Assembly: GCA_004020315.1 (NCBI GenBank)
Contig: SAQG01000038.1
Location: 1 to 64,000 of the forward strand
Direction of reading: 5' to 3'
DNA from: Mesorhizobium sp.
GTDB taxonomy: Bacteria > Pseudomonadota > Alphaproteobacteria > Rhizobiales > Rhizobiaceae
Length of the DNA: 64,000 nucleotides
Both the position numbers and the translations under genes were made by a program. Positions 51,626 through 60,235 of this stretch are shown one piece after another. The stretch's first letter is position 1. Every line of letters starts with the position of its first letter. Under the pieces are notes generated by a model. The model saw only the letters and a program-made list of their open reading frames with translations, was not told the DNA's origin and did not search any database.

Positions 51626-53604
51626 ACCCCATCTTGGCTTCCACCAAACCCGCCATCGGCGGCATTTCGAGTTTTGAAGATCTGGAGGCTTTTCCGGACC
51701 GAACCGCACCAGTTGCAACCATGTTCAGCGGCGGTCTCGACAGCACCTATCTTCTCTACAAGCTGCAAAGCCTTGGCTTTGCGAACATTGAAGCTGTCGC
51801 AGCGGATGTCGGAACGCGCATCGATCAGCCTTTGTTGGAACGGACGGCAGCCATGTTCGGCGCGCGCTTTGTCTGCCTCGAAGGGCGGGATGCCTTTGTC
51901 GAACAAGGCGTGAAATCAGCCATTCGAGCCCACGCCAAGTATCTTGGCATCTATCCGTTGAGCAGTTCGTTGAGCCGTCCCATAATCGCATCTTTGGTTG
52001 TTAATCATGCAAGGTCAATCGGCTCACGGCTGGTTCTTCATACAGCAAACCTTTCTCAAAACAGTCTTCCGCGCCTTAACAATAGCATTAAGCGCTCAGG
52101 ATTTTCCGGCAACTTCGGCAGTCCGTATGAATGCTCTGTGATATCCCGACAACAGAAGACCTCCGACCTGTCCAAGTGTGGAGCGACTTTTGTGGCGGAC
52201 CGTACGTGGAGCGCGGACGAAAACCTCTGGTGTCGGGAATTCGAGTCGGGGCCTTTGGAAGATCCCGAGAACTTTTCCATCCCCGAGGAGGCATTTGCTT
52301 GGACGCGCAACATTCCCGCAGAGCAGCCGGTAGAGATCAAACTCGGGTTTGCAGACGGAAGTCTCGTGTCAATTGATGACCGTGATGTTGCATTGGTCGA
52401 CGCAATCCCGTTCCTGAATAACACGGTCGGCAAATTCGGGCACGGCCGCTTTGTCGGGCTTGAACACATCACAACCGGCCAAAAGGTTCTCGAAGTCCGC
52501 GAGGCCCCTGCGGCGGCCATTATCTTCGACGCGCTGCGTCACCTCGAAACCGCTTCTCTTGACGTGGCATCAATCGTTTTGAAGCAAGGGCTTGAGCAAG
52601 CCTGGTCCCAAGAGGCGGTTTCAGGTGCATGGGGCAGTACTATTCACCAGATGTGCGAACGGGCCATTGCATCCGCCCTCGAGGGCGTTAGCGGGAGCGT
52701 CAGCTACATAGTCGATCACACACGCTTTTTACCTCGGTCGATCCGAGCCAGGACCCCGAGATACATTAGGGACCGCCACCTTTGGGAATACCAAGCCGCA
52801 ACCCACATAGCGTCGTCCAAAGCGTTCCGTCCTCGCCAAGTCGCCAAAAGGGAGACACCCGTGGAAAACAACGCACCCCAGGCGCCGGCCAACCTCAGTC
52901 AACAATGCACTGACGGTCTGGTGACAAATGGATGGTGGTTTTCAAAAGGCGAGCGCGCCGAAGCCTGCTTTGGCATCGAAATTGATGCAGCCTGGAAGAA
53001 CTTTGCTGACCATTGGAATCGACTTCTTCTCGATGAATACATGCGTGACGGCGGAACATATCGTTACCGGCGCTATAGCGCTTTTGAATATGACGCAACT
53101 GACGGAATCTTTAGGCTCCTACCCCACGCCCCCTACGAACAATCAAAAAGTGTCAATCATCTGAATGGCGGCTTCAAGCGCCACTTCGAGCCCCTTGAAA
53201 ACTCCTTTATAGACCATCCCGTCTTAGAAAAGATTCTGACAGGTTTCTGCAGAATTCTATGTGAAGCCGCCCGACATGATCGTTGGAATATCAAGATCCA
53301 TCCCTACCGGATTGTCGCGCGCGATGGTGTAAACGGCAAACCGGCACCCGAGGGCCTTCACCAGGACGGGGTGGACTTCATTGCTTGCTATATGATTGGG
53401 CGGGTCAACGTCACCGGCGGCATGAGCATGATCACCGACGCCTCAAAGGAGTTCCTCGGCGAGGTCGAAATGAACTCCCCGAATGATTTTGTGATCTGCA
53501 ACGACCGCGAAACCTTTCACGATGTATCGTCGATTGTGGCCGAAAACCTGAAAATGCCGTACGCTTATCGCGACGTCCTTGTGATCGCCTTCGAGAAATT
53601 ATAA
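51622..53604 (+). CDS. Fusion of argininosuccinate-synthase-like ligase and 2-oxoglutarate/Fe(II) dioxygenase
   Basis: 660 residues in two parts. Residues 1-395 follow argininosuccinate synthase: PP-loop MFSGGLDSTYLLYKL (Ser36-Ser41), then VADRTWSADENLWCREFESG, LEDPENFSIPEEAFAWT and VLEVREAPAAAIIFDALRHL. These enzymes adenylate a ureido group and couple it to aspartate. After a linker (about 400-440), residues 440-660 match the PF10014 2OG-Fe dioxygenase family, which includes free L-isoleucine hydroxylase. The iron triad is His580, Asp582 (LHQDGVDF) and His633 (ETFHDVSS), and Arg650 is placed to bind 2-oxoglutarate. I know of no characterised enzyme with this layout. Likely job: making a hydroxylated guanidino or aspartyl-adduct amino acid for export by the coupled DMT protein. 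Confidence 0.85.
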   Translation: MNPILASTKPAIGGISSFEDLEAFPDRTAPVATMFSGGLDSTYLLYKLQSLGFANIEAVAADVGTRIDQPLLERTAAMFGARFVCLEGRDAFVEQGVKSAIRAHAKYLGIYPLSSSLSRPIIASLVVNHARSIGSRLVLHTANLSQNSLPRLNNSIKRSGFSGNFGSPYECSVISRQQKTSDLSKCGATFVADRTWSADENLWCREFESGPLEDPENFSIPEEAFAWTRNIPAEQPVEIKLGFADGSLVSIDDRDVALVDAIPFLNNTVGKFGHGRFVGLEHITTGQKVLEVREAPAAAIIFDALRHLETASLDVASIVLKQGLEQAWSQEAVSGAWGSTIHQMCERAIASALEGVSGSVSYIVDHTRFLPRSIRARTPRYIRDRHLWEYQAATHIASSKAFRPRQVAKRETPVENNAPQAPANLSQQCTDGLVTNGWWFSKGERAEACFGIEIDAAWKNFADHWNRLLLDEYMRDGGTYRYRRYSAFEYDATDGIFRLLPHAPYEQSKSVNHLNGGFKRHFEPLENSFIDHPVLEKILTGFCRILCEAARHDRWNIKIHPYRIVARDGVNGKPAPEGLHQDGVDFIACYMIGRVNVTGGMSMITDASKEFLGEVEMNSPNDFVICNDRETFHDVSSIVAENLKMPYAYRDVLVIAFEKL

Positions 53605-53826
53605 CGCCCAGCGCGCCGAGAGCATTTTCAACAAGGTTCAATACGGCTTGGTATCCTCTCGGGTGTTCCTGGTGCGGGAACAATGCAGGATTAATTTCTT
53701 GCATCTAAACACCTAGATAGCAGTTTCGCCTCCTCTGGTATGATGGTTTTTGGCCTCGCGGATCTCGCGTAATACGAATGACCGTGGTCACCCCCGATCT
53801 TCGCAAGAAAGTGAGAAATTATCCTC

Positions 53827-54449
53827 ATGCTGTCCGACGAGGTGGTCTGCGGCTTCGGAGGCACCGGGAACTGGTTTGGTAGCCAGACATTTGGCATGGA
53901 ACCGGACATGCTCTCGATCGCCAAGGGGCTTTCATCCGGTCACCTGCCCATTGGCGGCGTCATTATCTCCGACAAGATTTATCAATGCGTCGCTGACGAG
54001 GCCCACAAGGTCGGCGTGTTCGGTCACGGTTTCACCTACTCCGGTCATCCGGTGATAGCGGCCGTCGCCGCCGAGGCGATCAGGATCTACCGCGAGATCG
54101 ATTTCGTGACCCAGGCGCGTCGTCTCGGCGATCACTTGCATGGAGCCCTCGCGGACGCGCTCGGCGACCATCCGCTTGTCGGTGAAGCCCGCGGCCGCGG
54201 CTTCATCGCGGGGGTTCAGATCGTCGAGGATCGTGCGCCCGTCGCGTCTTCGCGCCCGAGCTGAGGATCGGCGATGTCGAGCGGCGGTGCCGCGAGCACG
54301 GCGTCATGATCCGCAATATGGGAGACGTGCTTGCAATCTGTCCGCCCTATGTAATCACCGAAAGCGAGATCGACGCCTTGGTTGACGGCATTCGTTCTGC
54401 ACTCGACGGCGCCGCTGCTGCGAATTCCCGGGTCGGTCGGGTGGCATGA
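53827..54449 (+). pseudogene. Class III aminotransferase, C-terminal fragment with frameshift
   Basis: Begins at LSDEVVCGFGGTGNWFG, the middle of the PLP domain, with the catalytic Lys in LSIAKGLSSGHLPIGG and FGHGFTYSGHPVIAAV. At about 54240 the frame shifts; the C-terminus continues in the next frame as VFAPELRIGDVERRCREHGV, ICPPYVITESEID and ends at TGA 54447-54449. The N-terminal half is absent. It is a different paralogue from the intact gene at 44.7 kb. Confidence 0.85.
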
Positions 54450-54555
54450 GTTCCAGCATTAAGACCGACTGCTTCACTTCAGTGGATATTATCGAGCAAA
54501 CGCTCACCCGAGGGGTGCACTTCATCCGTGTCCGGTACAAAACGTCACCCATGTC

Positions 54556-54807
54556 TCAGGTCGGGCACGCCGCTCGCCAACGACACCGAGTTCGGCCTCG
54601 CGGCCTACTTCTACACCGGCGATCTCGGTCGCGCCTTCCGCGTGATGGAAGGACTGAAGTACCGGCGTCAATGAAGGCCTGATCACCACGCCGGAGGTGC
54701 CGTTCCGCGGCGTCAAGGAATCGGGCCTCGGCAAGGAAGGCGGCCTCCAGGGCATCGTGGATTATCTCGACACCAAACATGTCTGCATCGGCGGTCTCGG
54801 CCTCTAG
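54556..54807 (+). pseudogene. Aldehyde dehydrogenase (GabD-like) C-terminal fragment
   Basis: Starts at LANDTEFGLAAYFYTGDLGR with AFRVMEGLKY, then after a frameshift near 54655 reads NEGLITTPEVPFRGVKESGL, GKEGGLQGIVDYLDTKHVCI and ends GGLGL-stop at 54807. This is the last 85 residues of a semialdehyde dehydrogenase, following the aminotransferase fragment in the order expected for an aminotransferase-dehydrogenase operon. Everything upstream is deleted. Confidence 0.85.
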
Positions 54808-54860
54808 TGGTTCCCGCCTGACATAGGAGTCCAATCAGAGATTCCCTTTCTGGCCTGCGC

Positions 54861-55540
54861 GTGCGAGTCTGGCGCATGCGCACAGGAAGATCGTTCACCG
54901 TTTCGTCGGCCGATCGCGTCCGTCTGACGGCGCTGATCAGGGATCGCAACGCCCCGCAAAAGCATGTCTGGCGCGCCGAGATCGTGCTTTTGCCCGCCGA
55001 CGGCGTCGGCACCGGCGAGGTCATGCGCCGCATCGGCAAGTCGAAGACCGACGTCTGGCGCTGGCAGGAGCGCTTTGCCGCGGAAGGCTGTGACGGGCCG
55101 CTGCGCGACAAGACGCGACAGTCGCGCATTCCGCCGCTCGGTCCCGATGTCGGCGAGCGCGTCGTGGCACTGACGCTTGCCGATCCGCCGGGCGAGAGGA
55201 CCCACTGGACCGCCGACATGATGGCGCAAGCCGCCGCAATCAGCGCCAGCGCCGTCAGGCGCATCTGGAAGGCGCATGGTCTCGCACCCCACCGCTGGCG
55301 CCAGTTCAAGCTCTCCAATGATCCGAAGTTCGTCGACAAGTTGCGCGACGTCGTCGGCCTCTATCTCGATGCGCCGGCCCATGCCATCGTTCTGTCGGTC
55401 GATGAAAAGAGCCAGATCCAGGCGCTCGACCGCACCCAACCCGGCCTGCCGATGAAGAAGGGGCGGCTCGGTACGATGAGGCACGACTACAAGCGCAACG
55501 GCACCACCACCCTGTTCGCCGCCCTTAACGTCCACTATTG
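54861..55540 (+). pseudogene. IS630-family transposase, 3' truncated
   Basis: Residues 1-225 or so are intact: helix-turn-helix VGTGEVMRRIGKSKTDVWRW, RTHWTADMMAQAAAISASAV, then the DDE beginning IVLSVDEKSQIQALDRTQPG and YKRNGTTTLFAALNV. After FAALNV the similarity stops abruptly and the final Asp and Glu of the DDE triad are missing. The frame runs on to 55637 through unrelated sequence. Truncated by insertion or deletion at about 55540. Confidence 0.85.
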
Positions 55541-55566
55541 TCCCGTTGACGAGAATATCATCTTAG

Positions 55567-56046
55567 TTGCTTGTAACAATTTGTTCTCCACTTCCGTCTC
55601 CATCGTATCTCAGTCAACGCGATGGAGCAGGAAATAACTACAGACATTGTGAAGTGGAAGAAGGCAGGGCAACCGGCTCTAATCGTGACGTGCCGCTCTC
55701 AGATTATGAGGCGGAAGCCCTAAGGCATCTTGCGGTGGCGCTGGGTGGCATTTCGACGACCATTCGGTCCGCCGCCTACAAACACGCGCTAAACTCTAGT
55801 CACGCGATGAAGCCCCTAAAGGAGACGGAGGACGCGCTTACCGACTACGACGCCTTGGCGAGGGCGGCGGACCGAAAGCAGCCGAAAGCGGCGGAGGAGG
55901 ACGACAGGAAGGGGGACGCCCTAGCGAGAGAGGCCGCCGCACAGGTCAGCAGGATCGTTCAGACCCGATCTTTCCCGCTGGAGCAGACCGCGAAGGGTAC
56001 CGGTGGCGTCAACGGACTACGTTCGGCAGGTGGTCATGGCAGATAG
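55567..56046 (+). other. Open frame of unknown origin
   Basis: An open frame of 159 codons with no family I recognise. The middle is rich in Ala, Glu, Asp and Arg (VPLSDYEAEALRHLAVALGG, AEEDDRKGDALAREAAAQVS) and could be a small helical protein or the decayed 5' part of the integrase-type gene that follows. An ATG at 55622 opens a separate 33-codon frame. Coding status is uncertain. Confidence 0.3.
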
Positions 56047-56119
56047 TCAGCTTGGAGCAGTGTCGGCACTGGGACACGCGCGGCGAGTGGCTCCAGAACG
56101 CTTCCTTGCTTCTGTTCCC

Positions 56120-56480
56120 AGTGTAGATAATAATCCGGATGCTCCGCTTCTGACCTCTTTTTCGGACTATCTGTGCAGGGTGTGCGGACTGGAGTCAAAG
56201 TCCCGCGAAGGCGTTCTCCTGGGCAGCCGCCGCTTTCTGGATTGGTTCCATCACCACCATTCCCGGCCAAGACCTCGGCGCGTTGACGGCTGAGCATGTC
56301 CTTGCCGCTGTCGAACATCGGCTGTCACTCTCGGCGACCTCCGGTACCCGCACCGCAGCAACTTCTCACATCCGGACATTTCTTCGGTTTTTGTATTGGG
56401 CTGGCCACCACGACCAGAATCTCGCGCGCGTCGTCCCCAGGACGCCCCACTGGCGTTTGGCTCATCTAACCCTCGAACTC
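56120..56480 (+). pseudogene. Tyrosine recombinase/integrase, N-terminal fragment
   Basis: Two overlapping frames give the N-terminal SAM-like DNA-binding domain of a rhizobial site-specific integrase: PLLTSFSDYLCRVCGLESKS, REGVLLGSRRFLDWFHHHHS, then after a shift near 56280 LTAEHVLAAVEHRLSLSATS and HIRTFLRFLYWAGHHDQNLA. The catalytic domain with the Arg/His/Tyr residues is absent, so it cannot recombine DNA. Confidence 0.7.
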
Positions 56481-56661
56481 GGCTACGGCCCGTCGACGGT
56501 CTTCTTCACATGGGTCGGATTCAACGAAATGGACGAGGTCACAGGCGACGGCCATGCTGAACTGCTCGACGACGGCTCCATCGAGATCACCTTCGTTATC
56601 ACAACGGCGACGAGGCAATCCTCAAGGCCAAACGGGACACTTCTTCAACGGCCTGCTAGGA
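56470..56661 (+). pseudogene. C-terminal fragment of a conserved hypothetical protein
   Basis: Immediately joined to the integrase fragment: FFTWVGFNEMDEVTGDGHAE, LLDDGSIEITF, then with a +1 shift YHNGDEAILKAKRDTSSTAC-stop. Acidic, with a clear pattern I associate with small conserved proteins of rhizobia, but I cannot name the family. The abrupt junction near 56470 marks a deletion or recombination point. Confidence 0.45.
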
Positions 56662-56903
56662 GATCCGTGTTCGCCTTGCGCTGACAAAGAAGCTCACACA
56701 TGACGTCCGGGAGACGATGCCGCAAAGGATTTGGCCGAAGCATTCCACCCACAATACCAAAGCCCGTCCCGATCCAAAGCGCTTCTAAGCACTCGATCTC
56801 AGGCGCGAGGCCGGTTGGCCAATGCACCTTCTTGGTCCGCCGGAAGAGAGCCCCGCCTCTCGACAATGGCTTCATGAGGTCTCGCCCTGCAGTGTCGACC
56901 GTA

Positions 56904-56928
56904 AAAAAGGGCGCGCGAGGCGCCCTTC
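56904..56928 (-). terminator. Rho-independent terminator of the OmpW-like gene
   Basis: On the minus strand AAGGGCGC, loop CTCGC, GCGCCC and a run of six T. It lies about 40 bp after the OmpW stop. Confidence 0.85.
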
Positions 56929-56968
56929 ATTTTAAACCGGCAGTCGGGAAGCGGACTTCACTTGATAT

Positions 56969-57667
56969 TCAAAAGCGGTAGGTGACACCTGCGCCTATCA
57001 GCCAGGGATCGAGCTCCGCTTTCCCCGTCAGCTTCGCGCCGGCCACCGTGACGTCGAAGTCCGGCCTCAGGAAAAGCTTCTTCACGTCGAAGTTGAGGCC
57101 CCAGTGCTGGTCCACCATGTAGTCGAATCCGACCTGCAGCGCCGTGCCGAACGTGTTCTTCACCTTGAGAGCGTCAGCGCTGCCAGTGTCCTGGTTATAG
57201 AAGATCGTGTAGTTCACGCCGGCGCCGACATAAGGCTTGAACGCGCCGAGATCGGTAAAATGGTACTGCAACGTGAGCGTCGGCGGCAGCAGCCGAACTT
57301 TGCCGATGTTGCCCAACCCACCGATCGTCCCTTGGCCCGCGATGTTGGCATAGGTGGTACCGAGTATGAGTTCGGCGGCGATGTTGTCGTTAAAGAAATA
57401 CGAGATATCGAGTTCCGGCGTCACCGTGTCCGAATAGGAAAGACCGGAGCCGGGAAGCGTATCAACGTAGCCCAGATCTTTCGTAACGACGCCCAACGCC
57501 CGCAGGCGGACCTGCCAAGGGCTTGGCGCTTCGGTGACCGAGGCTCCCGTCTCCGCCAGGACGGTCTCTGCTTGCGCAGGCTCCGCGGCGACGGCCTGCT
57601 GTCCCACCATGATTAGGGCCACCGCCGCTGCTATTGCCCGCGCTACGCCCATTCGCGTTCTCGCCAT
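56969..57667 (-). CDS. OmpW-family outer membrane beta-barrel protein
   Basis: 232 residues. Signal peptide with AIAAAVALIMVGQQAVAAEP, cleavage after AVAA. Barrel strands alternate, with VRLRALGVVTKDLGY, LDISYFFNDNIAAELILGT, YQF-like LTLQYHFTDLGAFKPYVGAG and a final VTYRF, whose terminal Phe is the outer-membrane assembly signal. OmpW forms a narrow hydrophobic channel for small molecules and often responds to stress. The ATG at 57667 has AAGGAGTG ahead; the frame extends further upstream without family similarity. It is downstream of and co-directional with the S9 peptidase gene, 38 bp away, and ends with a strong terminator. Confidence 0.9.
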   Translation of the reverse strand: MARTRMGVARAIAAAVALIMVGQQAVAAEPAQAETVLAETGASVTEAPSPWQVRLRALGVVTKDLGYVDTLPGSGLSYSDTVTPELDISYFFNDNIAAELILGTTYANIAGQGTIGGLGNIGKVRLLPPTLTLQYHFTDLGAFKPYVGAGVNYTIFYNQDTGSADALKVKNTFGTALQVGFDYMVDQHWGLNFDVKKLFLRPDFDVTVAGAKLTGKAELDPWLIGAGVTYRF

Positions 57668-57705
57668 GATATTCACTCCTTGATGTTCAGAAAGGATGCA
57701 CTGCA

Positions 57706-59868
57706 CTATTTCGTCTCCTGCTCGAATGAATTGTTGATGGAGCTCAAATGCTCCTCTTGCGTTGCAACGCGTACCGCCATCTCCGGAAGGTGATCGTTGA
57801 AGCCGATTACGCTGCGGAGAAAATTGGTGCCTAGGCTGATGAATGCGGCTTGCTCCCGATTGTCCTTGCCGTAGCCGTGCCCGCCTGCGCTGGCCTCGTA
57901 GAAGTAAGCGGGATAGCCAAGAGCCTGCAGTTTTGCGGCCATCTTGCGCGCATGGCCCGGATGGACGCGGTCGTCGCGTTTCGTGGTGGCGATCAGGATA
58001 GGCGGATAGGGCTGTCCCGGCGCCGCGGCGTGATAGGCGGAGATTTCCTTCAGGAAAGCCCAATCGTGAGCCTTGTCCGGATCGCCATATTCGTCGATCC
58101 AGCTCGCGCCCGCCAAGAGCTTGGTGTAGCGACGCATGTCGATAAGCGGAATTGTGCAGAACAGAGCCCCGAAATGCTCAGGATAGCGGGTCAGCATGTT
58201 TGCGATCAGCAGGCCGCCATTTGAGCCGCCCTCGGCGGCAATCCGCCTCGGCAGGGTGATGCCCCTTCGCACGAGGTCGGCGGCAACGGCGGCGAAATCG
58301 TCATGCGCGAGACGCTTGCCCTCCCTGCGCCCGGCATCGTGCCAGCGGGTGCCGAACTCGCCGCCGCCGCGGATGTTCGCCTCCACACACGTGCCGCCGC
58401 GCTCGAGCCACAGCTTGCCCAGCGGGGAGTTGTAGTAGGGCAGGAGTGATATGCCGAACCCGCCATAAGCGGAAAGGTGAATCGGAGCATCTCCGTTCCC
58501 GTTCGCCGGACCAACCTGCGTATAGGGGATCAGCTCATGATCGATAGAGACTGCCTCGTGGCGCGTGACCACCAGTCCGGATGCATCGAAATTCTCCGGG
58601 CTGCGCTTCAGGATTGCTGAAGCGCTGAGAGACGGCGCGGCATTGAGATCGAATAGCAAGAGCTGCGGCGGCGTGATCGGATCCTGAGCACAGACCAGGA
58701 CCTCTCCATTGGTCTCGTGAACTGCCGCATCGAATGACCAGACGTGGACAGTCCCTTCGGCCGGCAGGGTGTCCAGGACTCGGCGCGTCCATTCCTGGTG
58801 GCCGGGAGTGAACATCTCGAAACGCGGTACGAGATTGACGAGGTAAGAGATAATGAGCTTCCCGTCATTCCAGAAGAATGACTGCAGAGAGCGCCTTTCC
58901 CCTGGTTGAAACAGGGTCTCAAAACGGCGTCCGCCGGCGAGGAAAGAGCAAAGCGAGATGACGATCAGCGCGTCGGCGGGATGGGTGGTGCCTCCCACCG
59001 TCCACGGCTTGCGCGGCCTTACCGCCAGCCAGTCGCCGAAGACCCGCCACGACGCGTCACGAGGAAGATCGATCTGCCTCCTCGGCCCGCTCCTGTCGCC
59101 GATCCAGCTGATCTTCTCGAAGAAGGCCGGCTTCTCGATGAACCAAAGGCGCTCGCTGCGGCCGGTGCGGTCCGAATGACCAGACACCTTGAGGCTCTCG
59201 AACCCGGCCTCGAAGATTACCGGCGTGGTGAGGGGATCCGCGTCACGCTTCCACAGTCGCACGGTGCGCGCATAGCCGGAGCGGGTGGCCATGCCATTAC
59301 CAAGCGCACTGGAAAGCAGAAGCGCGTCAGGGTCCAGCCAACTAACGTAGCCTTTGGCCTCGGGGAGATTGAAACCGTCGGCGACAAAGCTCAGAGAGAT
59401 CAGGTCGAATTCGCGATGCACGACCGCGTCGCTGCCGCCGCGCGACAGGCGCAGAACGGCTCTTTCCCGTCTCTCCGGCTCGACGGACGCGCCGTCCCAG
59501 ATCCAATCCTCTCCGTCGCTAGCCGCGAGAGCATCTAGATCGAGCAGTAGCTCCCATTGGGGATCCGCCTTCATGTAGGCGGCAAGGGTGGTCCGGCGCC
59601 ACAGTCCGCGTGGATTTCCGGCATCTCGCCAATAATTGTAGAGGTACTGACCACGGCGCGCGATCAGGGGAAGGTTGTCGCAATTGTCGAAAATGGCTGT
59701 CAGAGCCGCCCGGTCGCGCTCGAACTGCGTTCCACCGAAGTGCTTCAGGGTCTTTGCCGACTGGCCGGCGGCCCAGGCAAGTGCCCGCTCGCCCTCTACA
59801 TCTTCAAGCCAGAGATAGGGATCGTCGTCGGGAGCATCCAGCGTTGGACGGACATCAAATGCGTTCAT
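57706..59868 (-). CDS. Prolyl oligopeptidase-family serine peptidase (S9A), second copy
   Basis: 720 residues. N-terminal DPYLWLEDVEGERALAWAAG (family entry), propeller, then hydrolase domain with GGTCVEANIRGGGEFGTRWH, nucleophile in AAEGGSNGGLL, Asp in TTKRDDRVHPGHARKM and His in ASAGGHGYGKDN. All triad residues are present. No signal peptide, so cytosolic. It is distinct from the S9A at 26.3-28.4 kb, being closer to prolyl endopeptidase in its GGSNGG motif. It sits with an OmpW porin on one transcript. Confidence 0.9.
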   Translation of the reverse strand: MNAFDVRPTLDAPDDDPYLWLEDVEGERALAWAAGQSAKTLKHFGGTQFERDRAALTAIFDNCDNLPLIARRGQYLYNYWRDAGNPRGLWRRTTLAAYMKADPQWELLLDLDALAASDGEDWIWDGASVEPERRERAVLRLSRGGSDAVVHREFDLISLSFVADGFNLPEAKGYVSWLDPDALLLSSALGNGMATRSGYARTVRLWKRDADPLTTPVIFEAGFESLKVSGHSDRTGRSERLWFIEKPAFFEKISWIGDRSGPRRQIDLPRDASWRVFGDWLAVRPRKPWTVGGTTHPADALIVISLCSFLAGGRRFETLFQPGERRSLQSFFWNDGKLIISYLVNLVPRFEMFTPGHQEWTRRVLDTLPAEGTVHVWSFDAAVHETNGEVLVCAQDPITPPQLLLFDLNAAPSLSASAILKRSPENFDASGLVVTRHEAVSIDHELIPYTQVGPANGNGDAPIHLSAYGGFGISLLPYYNSPLGKLWLERGGTCVEANIRGGGEFGTRWHDAGRREGKRLAHDDFAAVAADLVRRGITLPRRIAAEGGSNGGLLIANMLTRYPEHFGALFCTIPLIDMRRYTKLLAGASWIDEYGDPDKAHDWAFLKEISAYHAAAPGQPYPPILIATTKRDDRVHPGHARKMAAKLQALGYPAYFYEASAGGHGYGKDNREQAAFISLGTNFLRSVIGFNDHLPEMAVRVATQEEHLSSINNSFEQETK

Positions 59869-60235
59869 GTCCGGACAGCCTTCAGAAAGAAGGGATAGAG
59901 GCTTCCGTCGGCTCGGGAACGCTCAGTGTTGGTAGCGGCGCCCACATGTTCGAAAAGCGTGATCATTGATGAGTTCTTCCAGTCGGTGCGGCATCGCAGG
60001 GCTTTTGCGCATAGGATCGCAACCGTCGTGCCAACTGGGAAAATCGTTTCGGAACAATGCGATCGCTCTGGAAGCGTTGTGTCACATGTCCGACATCGTC
60101 GAGAATCCGACAACGAGTGCTCCTCCTAATCACCGGATCAACCTCCGGCGCCAGTCGGTGACACCGTGCAGAACTCGAGCAGTGAAGCTCATTGGTGAAC
60201 TTGGTTGACGCCCAACATCTTCGCTCTGGAGCGCT
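59869..60235. other. Intergenic stretch, no gene recognised
   Basis: About 370 bp between the S9 peptidase and the broken helicase. It probably contains the promoter of the peptidase gene and the deletion scar at the helicase 3' end. No coding signal. Confidence 0.35.
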
